From contig CANNLO010000050.1 of assembly GCA_947505055.1 (NCBI GenBank), forward strand, positions 1-20,731: a stretch of DNA of 20,731 nt, read 5' to 3'. The translations under genes were made by a program, and so were the position numbers. Positions 1 to 7,022 of the stretch are shown piece by piece. The notes under the pieces are model-generated. The model saw only the letters and a program-made list of their open reading frames with translations, was not told the origin of the DNA and made no database searches. Origin of the DNA: Methylococcaceae bacterium (GTDB lineage Bacteria > Pseudomonadota > Gammaproteobacteria > Methylococcales > Methylomonadaceae). Each line of letters starts with the position of its first letter. The stretch's first letter is position 1.

Positions 1-354
1 GGAAAGCTCAAGAACATTCGACTGAATTCTGCTGCTATCCTTGTCATTGCCAGAAGGCAACATGAGAATCCTACCGATACCTGGTTGTTTCAAGTCCATA
101 GCAACCGGGCCAAAGACAAACCCGTAAGCCGGGTTTCAGTCAGTCGCGTTTTTAAAGAAGCCGGTGATATGTTAGGACTAACCATAAACACCCACAGTAT
201 GCGAAAATCACGGGGCATGGCCATGTATAAGGATGGCGTACCTGTCGAGAAAATTGCCAAAGTGCTAAATCACTCGAATACAACTTCAACACTTCGCTAT
301 TTGGGGATTACCCAAGAGGAAGTGTTAAAAACTTATGATGATTATGAGCTTTGA
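1..354 (+). CDS. Tyrosine recombinase/integrase, C-terminal part (5' end outside window)
   Basis: The reading frame is open from base 1 and ends at TGA 352-354, so only about the last 117 residues of a longer protein are present. The visible part carries the C-terminal catalytic signature of tyrosine recombinases: HSMRKSRG (the H-x-x-R box), then LNHSNTTSTLRYLGIT, which matches the LGHxs..T..Y block with the nucleophilic Tyr in RYLG. Known family role: site-specific strand exchange for integration or excision of phages, islands and integrative elements. The N-terminal DNA-binding domain and the first catalytic Arg must lie upstream of the window. The gene points into the window, so the accessory genes to its right may be its cargo; that is inference. 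Whether the full protein is intact cannot be judged here. Confidence 0.88.
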   Translation, partial: GKLKNIRLNSAAILVIARRQHENPTDTWLFQVHSNRAKDKPVSRVSVSRVFKEAGDMLGLTINTHSMRKSRGMAMYKDGVPVEKIAKVLNHSNTTSTLRYLGITQEEVLKTYDDYEL

Positions 355-369
355 GTGCGACGTGAAGTT

Positions 370-398
370 GCATAAATAACTGTTTCGGCTGTTTATGC
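370..398. repeat. Hairpin-forming inverted repeat after the integrase gene
   Basis: GCATAAA (370-376) pairs with TTTATGC (392-398). With two G-T wobbles and one mismatch the stem continues inwards to a TTT loop, about 12 pairs over 29 bases. It starts 15 bases after the integrase stop codon. No T-run follows, so it is a weak intrinsic terminator at best; it could also be a recombinase arm or core site. The rest of 355-551 shows no gene and no other clear signal. Confidence 0.45.
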
Positions 399-551
399 GG
401 CAATGAAACCTGTCATTCCCCTGGCAGTATCTTATCGGTTCTTTAAGTTGTTCGGTCTACCCCAAAAATGGTTAATAATCACTACTGCATCTCTGCTGGT
501 ACGACTTCATGATTTAAACAATAAAAAAATTAATCAATTGGGTAAATAAAC

Positions 552-962
552 ATGAACTTTCAAGAAGCAATTACATTAATCAAACAAACTAAAAAATCAG
601 ATAATTCGTTCATTGGTATTTTTTTTCGTCCAGAAGATAAATATTTTGGATATTACACAATACATGCGCCTGAATTAGATGATTCAGAATATATAAGCAT
701 TTCTTGCGAAGGTGGAAATCTTTTTTCAGATTATGGCGAAGAAGATTTTTATTCATTGGATGATGTACCAGAAGAAGCATTGAACTTGCATTACAAAAGT
801 GCTGAAGCTTTACCGAATATTAGCGGGGATTGCTCTGAATATGCACTTTTTAAATTATTTCCAGATTTGCCTAATCCAGACGATATATTCACAAATCAAG
901 AAAAATCAGATTTCATAAAATTAGTTAAAGAACGGGTTGGTGAATGGGGTACCACTAACTAA
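552..962 (+). CDS. Hypothetical acidic protein, 136 aa
   Basis: Not recognised. The protein is soluble, acidic and rich in aromatic residues, with no signal peptide or membrane segment. The N-terminal half looks like beta strands (FIGIFFRP, YFGYYTIH, YISISC) and the C-terminal half has several acidic clusters. The ATG at 552 is the only reasonable start near the 5' end of the frame; it has no strong Shine-Dalgarno site, only AT-rich sequence. DNA is AT-rich (22/60 GC in 661-720), unlike the restriction block to the right, which suggests separate acquisition. Its 3' end overlaps the convergent minus-strand gene by 8 bases (955-962). Size, acidity and position next to an integrase would fit a cargo, immunity-type or anti-restriction-type protein, but no motif supports any of these. 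Confidence 0.7.
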   Translation: MNFQEAITLIKQTKKSDNSFIGIFFRPEDKYFGYYTIHAPELDDSEYISISCEGGNLFSDYGEEDFYSLDDVPEEALNLHYKSAEALPNISGDCSEYALFKLFPDLPNPDDIFTNQEKSDFIKLVKERVGEWGTTN

Positions 963-1890
963 TTGGCCTGCTGTATAAAGAGGTTTCGCATTTAGGGCAT
1001 TGATTTCCTCCGGCTTCGTACCCCTCCCACCGCGATTTACAAACCACGCATTCAAACCTGATCCACTTGTTTGGCAAATCTTGATAAGCATTAATACTTT
1101 CATGGTTATGTGATTTCTGAATTGAGCTGCTTTTAGCTACAAAGTGAGGATTATTGTTTTGATGATGAATTGTATATTCAAGATTGGATGCGCCTATTTT
1201 TAAGTCTTCAACTGCTGCAGAGGCACATTGTTCAAATCTTGGATGATAAATCCATTTTTTAGATTTTCTGTCATTCGTTAGAAAGTCAGTCAGTATTTTG
1301 TGATAAGTTTTATTTTCAAAATTGGCTGTTTTAAATTGATTTTTTAATAAATCCAACGCTATTTGAATTACGCCGCACTTGGAATCCGTAGGATTGAATA
1401 AATTATCTGGTGCATTTCGCTCTGGGTGGGTGAAATAAACCACAAATTTGAATGAGCCTATCGTTCCAATAAGATCGACAGCCACTCCAGAAAAAGTGTT
1501 TTCTACTTCAAGGTTATCGAGTGTTATATCTTGCTCTTTTGTGACAAGAAATTCTTTGTATTGTTTGTATCTCAATATCCCCTCGTAAAACTCTATTGTG
1601 CCTTTATATTCTGGCAAACTGAGTTTTATCTGTTTACCGATAAGCTGCCTTGCCATAAGACGCACTGACAAATAAAAAGAATACTCGCATTCATTTTTCG
1701 TTTTGTTGTAAACATTTTTGCTGGCGTGTGCAAAATGCCAAATTTTTATATTGCCTTGTCGCGCTTCTAAAGGCGTATGGCACGATGGACAAACGCAACC
1801 GCACTGTTTTCCGTTTGGAACATCATAGACGTCTACCAGCGCATTGTCTGATTCCCTTAAACCAAAGGGTATTTTGTTTAAGTCACTCAT
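955..1890 (-). CDS. CoiA-like zinc-finger protein with C-terminal zinc ribbon, 311 aa
   Basis: The N-terminus has a Cys cluster C30-x-C32-x-C34-x-x-C37 followed by W51-H-F-A-H55, the arrangement seen at the start of competence protein CoiA-like proteins (a zinc-binding module in front of a nuclease-like domain). NECEYSFYLSVRLMARQL at about residues 66-83 fits the helix that usually follows it. The middle part has no motif I can assign with confidence. The C-terminus is a second zinc-ribbon candidate: C281-x-x-C284 and C298-P-K-C301. Known family context: CoiA-like proteins act on single-stranded or incoming DNA and occur in mobile and defence regions. A DNA-acting role is inferred here; competence is not implied. 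The start ATG (1888-1890) has a weak GAG five bases upstream. The gene lies 116 bases downstream of the NERD gene on the same strand, and nothing notable is seen in that gap. Confidence 0.7.
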   Translation of the reverse strand: MSDLNKIPFGLRESDNALVDVYDVPNGKQCGCVCPSCHTPLEARQGNIKIWHFAHASKNVYNKTKNECEYSFYLSVRLMARQLIGKQIKLSLPEYKGTIEFYEGILRYKQYKEFLVTKEQDITLDNLEVENTFSGVAVDLIGTIGSFKFVVYFTHPERNAPDNLFNPTDSKCGVIQIALDLLKNQFKTANFENKTYHKILTDFLTNDRKSKKWIYHPRFEQCASAAVEDLKIGASNLEYTIHHQNNNPHFVAKSSSIQKSHNHESINAYQDLPNKWIRFECVVCKSRWEGYEAGGNQCPKCETSLYSRPIS

Positions 1891-2006
1891 AACAACTCAA
1901 AATTCTGGGAATACAAAAGGTACTCTTCCTCCGCGCAGATCGACAACATAACGGGCCGGTCTCCTGAATTTTCTGCCATGCCCTTAGCGCTTCGGTTAAT
2001 CTTGAT

Positions 2007-2801
2007 TCATGCTATTTGCCTAACTGTTCTGCATTTCGGAAATCCAGAACATCCCCAGAACTGCTTGCCTTGGTTATCGACGCTTCGTGCAGTTCTTAAG
2101 ATCATTGGCTTTCCGCACTTCGGGCATGAATTATCCTCTTGCCGCTGTTTTTCCGCGACAATCGTTTTAACGTGTTTTACATGGTCTATGTGGGTTCTGA
2201 TCGATGGCTTTAATCGCCCCAGTTGAATTCTGGTACAAATAGCCAGAACTTCACCATCGCTCAAGATGGGTTGCGTTTTACTTTTGATAAACCGGATATA
2301 AGCGCCCGCATAAACAACATTATCCGGCATGGCTGTTTTGAAGGTGCTGTCACCGATAAAGACGACTACCGGAAATATTTTGTCAGGATCAAGTTCTAAA
2401 GCTGCCTGTAACGTCTGGGTATGTTTGTAATTTTGATGTAGTGGATTCTGGAATTTGGTTGTGTGCCGGTAAATCTTCTGGATCCAGGTTTTTTGTTGGG
2501 GGCTGCCGAATATCCAGCCTTTCATGTTCTTGGTTTCGATCACGAAAACACCGTATCGTGACACAATGACATGGTCTATCTGGGTGGTGCCATCTTCTGT
2601 TGGCAGCGTCACGTTCTTGAACAGCGTGTAGATGTGCTTATCCAGAAATAATTTTGCTACCAGGTTAACTTGGAATTCTCCGATAACGCCTTTAATGAAT
2701 GGCGTCTTCAGAATCACTACGGTAATAAATAGTGGTATTAGCCACCAAAATGAGCTTATTAACGGGCCAAAAGCTTGTATCAGGAGTTGATTTACGTTCA
2801 T
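2007..2801 (-). CDS. NERD-domain protein with N-terminal membrane anchor and C-terminal topoisomerase-type zinc finger, 264 aa
   Basis: Domains in order: a hydrophobic segment (about residues 18-31) that should anchor it in the inner membrane; a NERD (nuclease-related) domain with G41-E42, QID76HVIVS and the E89-T-K91-N core, which match the acidic and E-x-K residues of this PD-(D/E)XK-like fold; then a zf-C4 topoisomerase-type finger, C226-P-K-C229 ... C251 ... C257. Length and layout are usual for NERD + zinc-finger proteins. The family is predicted to process DNA, but few members have been characterised biochemically. The start is supported by AAGGAAA five bases upstream of the ATG (minus strand). 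Same-strand neighbours are the CoiA-like gene downstream and the 128-aa gene upstream. Two DNA-acting zinc proteins side by side may be cargo or defence genes; this is inference. Confidence 0.85.
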   Translation of the reverse strand: MNVNQLLIQAFGPLISSFWWLIPLFITVVILKTPFIKGVIGEFQVNLVAKLFLDKHIYTLFKNVTLPTEDGTTQIDHVIVSRYGVFVIETKNMKGWIFGSPQQKTWIQKIYRHTTKFQNPLHQNYKHTQTLQAALELDPDKIFPVVVFIGDSTFKTAMPDNVVYAGAYIRFIKSKTQPILSDGEVLAICTRIQLGRLKPSIRTHIDHVKHVKTIVAEKQRQEDNSCPKCGKPMILRTARSVDNQGKQFWGCSGFPKCRTVRQIA

Positions 2802-3042
2802 CGATTTCCTTGGTTTAGTTTAATCAACAATTCCTGAATAATTACTCCGGAAGCATCTTCAGGATGAGTGGTATTGTTACACGAGACCAAAAACTTGTTC
2901 CCCGCCCATGCAAACCAAAAACATTCCGGATCGGCATCCCCAGGCTAAAGTATAAATTGAATTTGATCAATTTTAAGCCAATTTAACTAAACTCCAGGGT
3001 TGGCAGTGGGTTAGAGTGGAATATGACAAATTAAAGACAGGG

Positions 3043-3065
3043 TTATCCACAGATTTTGTGAATAA
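3043..3065. promoter_or_regulatory. Pair of inverted DnaA-box-like sites
   Basis: TTATCCACA at 3043-3051 (+) and TTATTCACA read on the minus strand at 3057-3065 both match the TTATNCACA DnaA-box consensus exactly. They face each other with a 5-base spacer and form one imperfect palindrome (GTTATCCACA / TGTGAATAAC). They sit in the 289-base gap 2802-3090, upstream of the NERD gene. The same gap holds an AT-rich stretch at about 2955-3000 with AAATTG/CAATTT arms. DnaA binding is inferred; the site could be part of a plasmid-type origin, a DnaA-controlled promoter for the NERD gene, or chance. Confidence 0.4.
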
Positions 3066-3076
3066 CAGGTTTCAAG

Positions 3077-3092
3077 AATATAGCGCTATATT
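3077..3092. repeat. Perfect 16-bp palindrome at the 3' end of the 128-aa gene
   Basis: AATATAGCGCTATATT is a perfect palindrome that overlaps the minus-strand stop codon at 3091-3093. It lies 11 bases from the DnaA-box pair. It could be a protein-binding operator or the core of a short terminator stem for the minus-strand gene; no T-run follows it in that direction. Confidence 0.35.
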
Positions 3093-3477
3093 AATGTATT
3101 CTTTCACCGGTCCACCGGTCTCGTCCTTTCCAGAATGTACACTCCTGGCAGACCTCGCCATCTGGATAATCGATACCTTCTTGATGAGGACAACCTATAA
3201 TTCCATCGGCCATAATGACAGACTTGCTGCTGTGCTCGGCTATGAAAGCCAATAGCTCTTCCATTATATGCGCATCATTTCTTACATCGGCGTCAGAGAA
3301 CCAGCTTTTCATAGGTTCTGGATCAGCGTTTTCATTTGCAATAATGCTGACAGTAACTTTCGTGGCTTTTTTATCCGTAGGCCCATAGTACGCAATCGTT
3401 GCAAGCGGATGACCTTTAAATCCCTTGCGCGCTTTATTGACTATTTTCTTTTTATTCCGTTCGGCTTTAAGGCTCAT
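3091..3477 (-). CDS. Conserved small protein with CxH..CxxC cluster, 128 aa
   Basis: No function is known to me, but the sequence looks like a conserved proteobacterial family rather than a random frame. It has a very basic N-terminus (residues 5-22, many Lys/Arg), a central region that reads as strands (PLATIAYYG, TKVTVSIIA), then C96-P-H98 and C110-Q-E-C113, which could bind one metal ion, and a charged aromatic tail (FWKGRDRWTGE). No membrane segment is present. The ATG at 3475-3477 is preceded by GAGAATAAA, a weak ribosome site. It is divergent from the SNF2 helicase gene with 194 bases between them, so the two may share a control region. A nucleic-acid-binding role is possible from the basic N-terminus and the Cys/His cluster, but is not shown. 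Confidence 0.65.
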   Translation of the reverse strand: MSLKAERNKKKIVNKARKGFKGHPLATIAYYGPTDKKATKVTVSIIANENADPEPMKSWFSDADVRNDAHIMEELLAFIAEHSSKSVIMADGIIGCPHQEGIDYPDGEVCQECTFWKGRDRWTGERIH

Positions 3478-3586
3478 TTTATTCTCGGCACATAACCAAT
3501 CTATTCATGACATATATTCGACCTAAACATCATAAACAGTCAATAATAGAGACCATTTTGATATTTTTGAGGCAAAACCCTGCACA

Positions 3587-3614
3587 TTGCCGCTATACGT
3601 GCGAAAGTTATATC
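3587..3614 (+). promoter_or_regulatory. Weak sigma-70-like promoter candidate for the SNF2 gene
   Basis: In the divergent gap 3478-3671, TTGCCG (3587-3592) and TATATC (3609-3614) are spaced 16 bases apart and lie about 58 bases upstream of the helicase start. Both boxes are imperfect, so this is only a guess. Nothing else in the gap stands out. Confidence 0.2.
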
Positions 3615-3671
3615 GCCGGCATGATTCAATACCATCGGTAATACGCATCCTGAGACAGTTAAATCCTGCAA

Positions 3672-6653
3672 ATGATTACATCATTCCACGCCAAATACTT
3701 CGCGCACGAACTTACACGACGGCATGGGCCCAACGGTATAGGGCGTCTATCACAATCTCTGTTTGATGCCAGTGTTGATCTGAATCCGCATCAGATTGAA
3801 GCCGCTTTATTCGCTTTAAGATCCCCGTTATCCAAAGGTGTCTTGCTTGCTGACGAAGTGGGCTTGGGTAAAACGATTGAGGCTGGAATTGTCCTGTGTC
3901 AGTACTGGTCAGAACGCAGACGACGGCTGTTGGTTATCTGCCCCGCCTCCTTGCGCAAGCAATGGGCACTGGAGCTGGAAGAAAAATTCAACCTGCCTGC
4001 GTTCGTACTGGATGCTAAAACCTGGCGAGATACACTCAAAAAGGTACAATCGCCCCTCAACCAGAAAGCCATCATCATCCTGTCGTATAACTACGCCAAC
4101 CGGATTCGTGATGAGTTAAAATCGATTGCCTGGGATTTAGTAGTCATCGATGAAGCTCACAAGCTCCGCAATGCCTACCGGGAAAGCAACAAGATTGGAC
4201 AGGGTTTACGCTGGGCGCTTGAAGATTGCCGCAAACTACTGCTGACAGCAACCCCACTGCAAAACTCCTTGCTGGAGTTGTATGGTCTTTCCACTTTGAT
4301 AGATGAACACCTATTTGGCGATGTGAATGCCTTCCGCAGTCAGTATGTTTCGGCGGGTGGTGACTTGGATGGCTTGCGGCAGCGTTTATCAGGATTTTGC
4401 CGGCGCACCTTGCGCAACCAGGTCACGGAATATATCCGCTACACCGAACGGCATGCCATCACCCAACCCTTTCGTCCTACCGATGACGAACATCAACTTT
4501 ATGAGGCCGTGGGTGCATTTTTACTGCGCCCGAACAGCTATGCCATTCCAAATCGTCAGCGGCATCTCACCGAACTGATTCTGCGTAAACTGCTTGCATC
4601 CTCTTCACTGGCGATTGCTGGAACACTTGAGACCATGAGGATTAGGTTGGAAGCCTTGCGAGATGAAAAAATCCAGGATGATCCTGACTTTGCCGAACAA
4701 CTAATTAGCGATGAAGACATCGAGGAAGACTTGCTCGATGAAATTCTGGACATTGACCCACCTGAAGAGGATGGCGATATGCCCCCACCCACCATCGATC
4801 GTAAGCAGCTAAAAGAAGAAATAGACTTACTGGCGCAATTGTTCGTGTGGGCTCGCAGCATCGGCACCGACACTAAAACTCGAAGTCTGCTGAGCGCCCT
4901 GGAAATCGGTTTTAAGCAAATGGCCATAACTGGCGCACAACGTAAGGCACTTATCTTTACTGAATCACGCCGCACCCAGACTTACCTGAAGGACTATCTG
5001 GAAGCCAATGGCTATGCTGGTCAAGTTGTTCAATTCAGCGGCACCAACAACAGTCCGGAAGCCACTGCCATTTATGAAAACTGGCTAGCGGCTAACCAAG
5101 GCACAGGCCGTATTGCCGGCTCCAGAGACATCGACATTCGCACCGCACTGATTGAACATTTCCAGGGCCATGCCAGCATTATGATTGCTACTGAAGCGGC
5201 TGCCGAAGGTGTCAATATCCAATTTTGTTCGCTGGTCATCAACTACGACCTGCCGTGGAATCCCCAACGGGTAGAGCAACGGATTGGCCGTTGCCATCGT
5301 TACGGACAACAGCATGATGTAGTCGTGATCAATTTTCTCAACGAACGCAATGAAGCTGACCGCCGCGTTCTGGAACTACTTACCGAAAAATTCAACTTGT
5401 TCAACGGTGTTTTTGGTGCATCCGATGATGTGCTGGGCAGCATTGAATCCGGCGTGGATATTGAAAAGCGCATCTTGTCCATATACCAGGAATGCCGCAC
5501 CCCCACAGAAATTGATATGGCCTTCAAAACACTACAAGCAGAAATGGACGAACGTATCCAGGCACGGATGACCGATACCCGCAAACTACTCCTTGAAAAC
5601 TTTGACGAAGAAGTACATGAGCGACTACGCATCCAGTTGAGCGACGCCAAAGCCCAACTTGACCGTTTCAGTAAACGCTTCTGGTCGCTCACCCACTTCA
5701 TGTTGCAGGAATGTGCTCAATTCGACGATGCCGCACTGGCCTTTGATCTCACCCAGCCGCCGACACCGGCTATTTCGGCAGGTCGTTATCACCTCATATC
5801 CAAATCAACACCCAGCGCAATACCGCACCCGCTCCCGGCGGGTGTCGGCATACACACCATCCCTGGCGATAACAAGCCACAACCCTCGGAAACAGCCGAA
5901 GCCGAAGAAACATCTAAAGAAGCCCGTGCAGAATACGGTACTTTTCTTTATCGCCTTTCGCACCCGCTAGGTGAATTTGTCATTGACCAGGCTAAAGCAC
6001 TGGACACGCCAACGGCACGCATCGTTTTTAATGTCAGCCAGCACGCCACCCGTTTGCATGTAATAGAAGCACTGCGCGGCAAACACGGTTATCTGGCACT
6101 GACCGCGCTTGCGATTGAAAGCTATGAACGTGAAGAGCATCTGCTTTTCTCGGCTATTGATGATCAAGGCTTGCCCCTGGAGCAAGAAACCTGTGAAAAG
6201 CTGTTTAACTGTCTCGCAGAAAATGCAGGCTCGACCAACATACCCGATTCAATTACCCAAAGACTGGCTGCCGAGGCACAGCGACATACCAAAGCCACCA
6301 TCAGCCAATCCTTGGAAGCTAATAACAAGCACTTCAATGAAGCGCGTGAAAAGCTTGAAAAGTGGGCGGATGACTTGGTACTGGCTGCGGAAAAGGCCCT
6401 GAAAGACACCAAGGAGCAAATTAAAATTCTTCAGCGACAAGCCAGGCTCGCCACCCATCTTGCTGAGCAGCATGACATCCAGCAAAAGATACAAAAGCTG
6501 GAGAAACAGCAACGCCGCCAGCGGCAAGAGATTTTTCAGGTCGAAGACAGTATCATCGAAAAGCGCGATGCCTTAATAGAAACCCTGGAACGTCGCCTCA
6601 CCCAAAAAACCGAATCCGAACGGTTGTTCACTATAGAATGGGCGGTTATTTAA
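3672..6653 (+). CDS. SNF2/RapA-like DEAD/DEAH helicase with C-terminal coiled coil, 993 aa
   Basis: This is a superfamily 2 Swi2/Snf2-type ATPase expected to translocate on double-stranded DNA. Visible motifs: motif I G64-L-G-K-T68 within LLADEVGLGKTIEAG, motif II D160-E-A-H163, motif III TATPLQN (192-198), ATEAAAEGVNIQ in the second RecA domain, and motif VI IGRCHRYGQ (538-546). A long acidic insert (about residues 335-370) lies between the two lobes. The region from about 860 to 990 is highly charged and heptad-like, a probable coiled coil for partner binding or oligomerisation. No nuclease motif is seen. The ATG at 3672 gives the MITSFHAKYFAHEL start that fits the conserved domain; it has no good Shine-Dalgarno site. 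The gene ends directly at the left edge of a repeat element that separates it from the methyltransferase operon. Composition matches the Mod and Res genes, so I read it as part of the same defence locus; that link is inference. Confidence 0.9.
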   Translation: MITSFHAKYFAHELTRRHGPNGIGRLSQSLFDASVDLNPHQIEAALFALRSPLSKGVLLADEVGLGKTIEAGIVLCQYWSERRRRLLVICPASLRKQWALELEEKFNLPAFVLDAKTWRDTLKKVQSPLNQKAIIILSYNYANRIRDELKSIAWDLVVIDEAHKLRNAYRESNKIGQGLRWALEDCRKLLLTATPLQNSLLELYGLSTLIDEHLFGDVNAFRSQYVSAGGDLDGLRQRLSGFCRRTLRNQVTEYIRYTERHAITQPFRPTDDEHQLYEAVGAFLLRPNSYAIPNRQRHLTELILRKLLASSSLAIAGTLETMRIRLEALRDEKIQDDPDFAEQLISDEDIEEDLLDEILDIDPPEEDGDMPPPTIDRKQLKEEIDLLAQLFVWARSIGTDTKTRSLLSALEIGFKQMAITGAQRKALIFTESRRTQTYLKDYLEANGYAGQVVQFSGTNNSPEATAIYENWLAANQGTGRIAGSRDIDIRTALIEHFQGHASIMIATEAAAEGVNIQFCSLVINYDLPWNPQRVEQRIGRCHRYGQQHDVVVINFLNERNEADRRVLELLTEKFNLFNGVFGASDDVLGSIESGVDIEKRILSIYQECRTPTEIDMAFKTLQAEMDERIQARMTDTRKLLLENFDEEVHERLRIQLSDAKAQLDRFSKRFWSLTHFMLQECAQFDDAALAFDLTQPPTPAISAGRYHLISKSTPSAIPHPLPAGVGIHTIPGDNKPQPSETAEAEETSKEARAEYGTFLYRLSHPLGEFVIDQAKALDTPTARIVFNVSQHATRLHVIEALRGKHGYLALTALAIESYEREEHLLFSAIDDQGLPLEQETCEKLFNCLAENAGSTNIPDSITQRLAAEAQRHTKATISQSLEANNKHFNEAREKLEKWADDLVLAAEKALKDTKEQIKILQRQARLATHLAEQHDIQQKIQKLEKQQRRQRQEIFQVEDSIIEKRDALIETLERRLTQKTESERLFTIEWAVI

Positions 6654-6696
6654 ATTTTTTGTCCACGAAAGACACGAAAAATTAAAAATAAATGGG

Positions 6697-6726
6697 CTAG
6701 TTCCCAAGCTGGAGCTTGGGAACTAG
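6697..6726. repeat. Perfect 14-bp-stem palindrome with a 2-base centre
   Basis: CTAGTTCCCAAGCT (6697-6710), GG, AGCTTGGGAACTAG (6713-6726): a perfect 30-base hairpin. It begins 44 bases after the SNF2 stop codon and could act as a transcript-stabilising structure or terminator-like stem, although no T-run follows. The form is typical of dispersed REP-type repeats. Confidence 0.7.
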
Positions 6727-6732
6727 CGGACT

Positions 6733-6875
6733 CGTCATTCCGGCAGGGATGCCGGAATCCAGTGCCAGGGATGGCAATCTGGCGGCACATAAGCCATTGG
6801 TTTAGGTTAGGTTCGCTGCCAGATTATAGATTCACATCCGTGTGACTGGATTCCGGCATCCCTGCCGGAACGACG
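6733..6875. repeat. Inverted pair of 30-bp REP units with nested inner repeats
   Basis: The unit at 6733-6762 and the unit at 6846-6875 are reverse complements with 29 of 30 positions matching. Each unit is itself a hairpin (TTCCGGCA-GGGA-TGCCGGAA). Between them lie further inverted pairs: AATCTGGCGGC (6776-6786) with GCTGCCAGATT (6815-6825, one mismatch), TGCCA/TGGCA (6763-6776) and TCACA/TGTGA (6832-6845). The 143-base block can fold as one long branched cruciform. Two head-to-head REPs of this kind resemble a BIME; such elements are mobilised in trans by REP-associated (TnpA-REP) transposases, none of which is encoded here. Confidence 0.7.
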
Positions 6876-7022
6876 GCGTTACGATTTATGTAGATGCCTA
6901 TTTCTCTGGAGAGGGATTGTTGTGCTTCGCGCTGAATAGTTACAGTAAATTTTCGTGTCTTTCGTGTCTTTCGTGGATAAAAAAATAATATCGTGGAAAA
7001 AATAATATATCCGAGAGAGCTA

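Larger units (their letters stand above)
6654..6986. mobile_element. Nested inverted-repeat element (MITE/REP-like, non-autonomous)
   Basis: The whole 6654-7022 gap between the helicase and Mod genes is occupied by nested repeats and no gene. The left arm at 6662-6680 (TCCACGAAAGACACGAAAA) is matched by its reverse complement at 6950-6977, where the right arm carries one extra copy of the 9-base unit TCTTTCGTG. T-rich (6655-6660) and A-rich (6979-6985) runs extend the arms outwards. Inside are a 14-bp hairpin (6697-6726) and a large REP pair (6733-6875). No transposase is encoded, so movement would need an enzyme supplied elsewhere. The left edge abuts the helicase stop codon (6651-6653). No clear target-site duplication is visible. 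A weak promoter-like pair, TTGTTG 6917-6922 and TACAGT 6941-6946, might drive the Mod operon from inside it. Confidence 0.6.

Noticed and set aside
1978..2226. Plus-strand 82-codon frame opposite the NERD gene
   Set aside because: It lies antisense to the well-supported zinc-finger part of the NERD protein and has no motif or ribosome site.
4556..5701. Long minus-strand frames within the SNF2 gene
   Set aside because: They are antisense shadows rich in Ser/Arg with no motifs, while the plus-strand helicase motifs are continuous through this region.
6950..6977. Tandem 9-base TTCGTGTCT-type units considered as a CRISPR or iteron array
   Set aside because: The units are contiguous, only about three copies, with no spacers; they form the right arm of the inverted-repeat element.
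6993..7022. GTG start at 6993 for the methyltransferase
   Set aside because: It adds ten residues without a ribosome site, whereas ATG 7023 has GAGAG just upstream.
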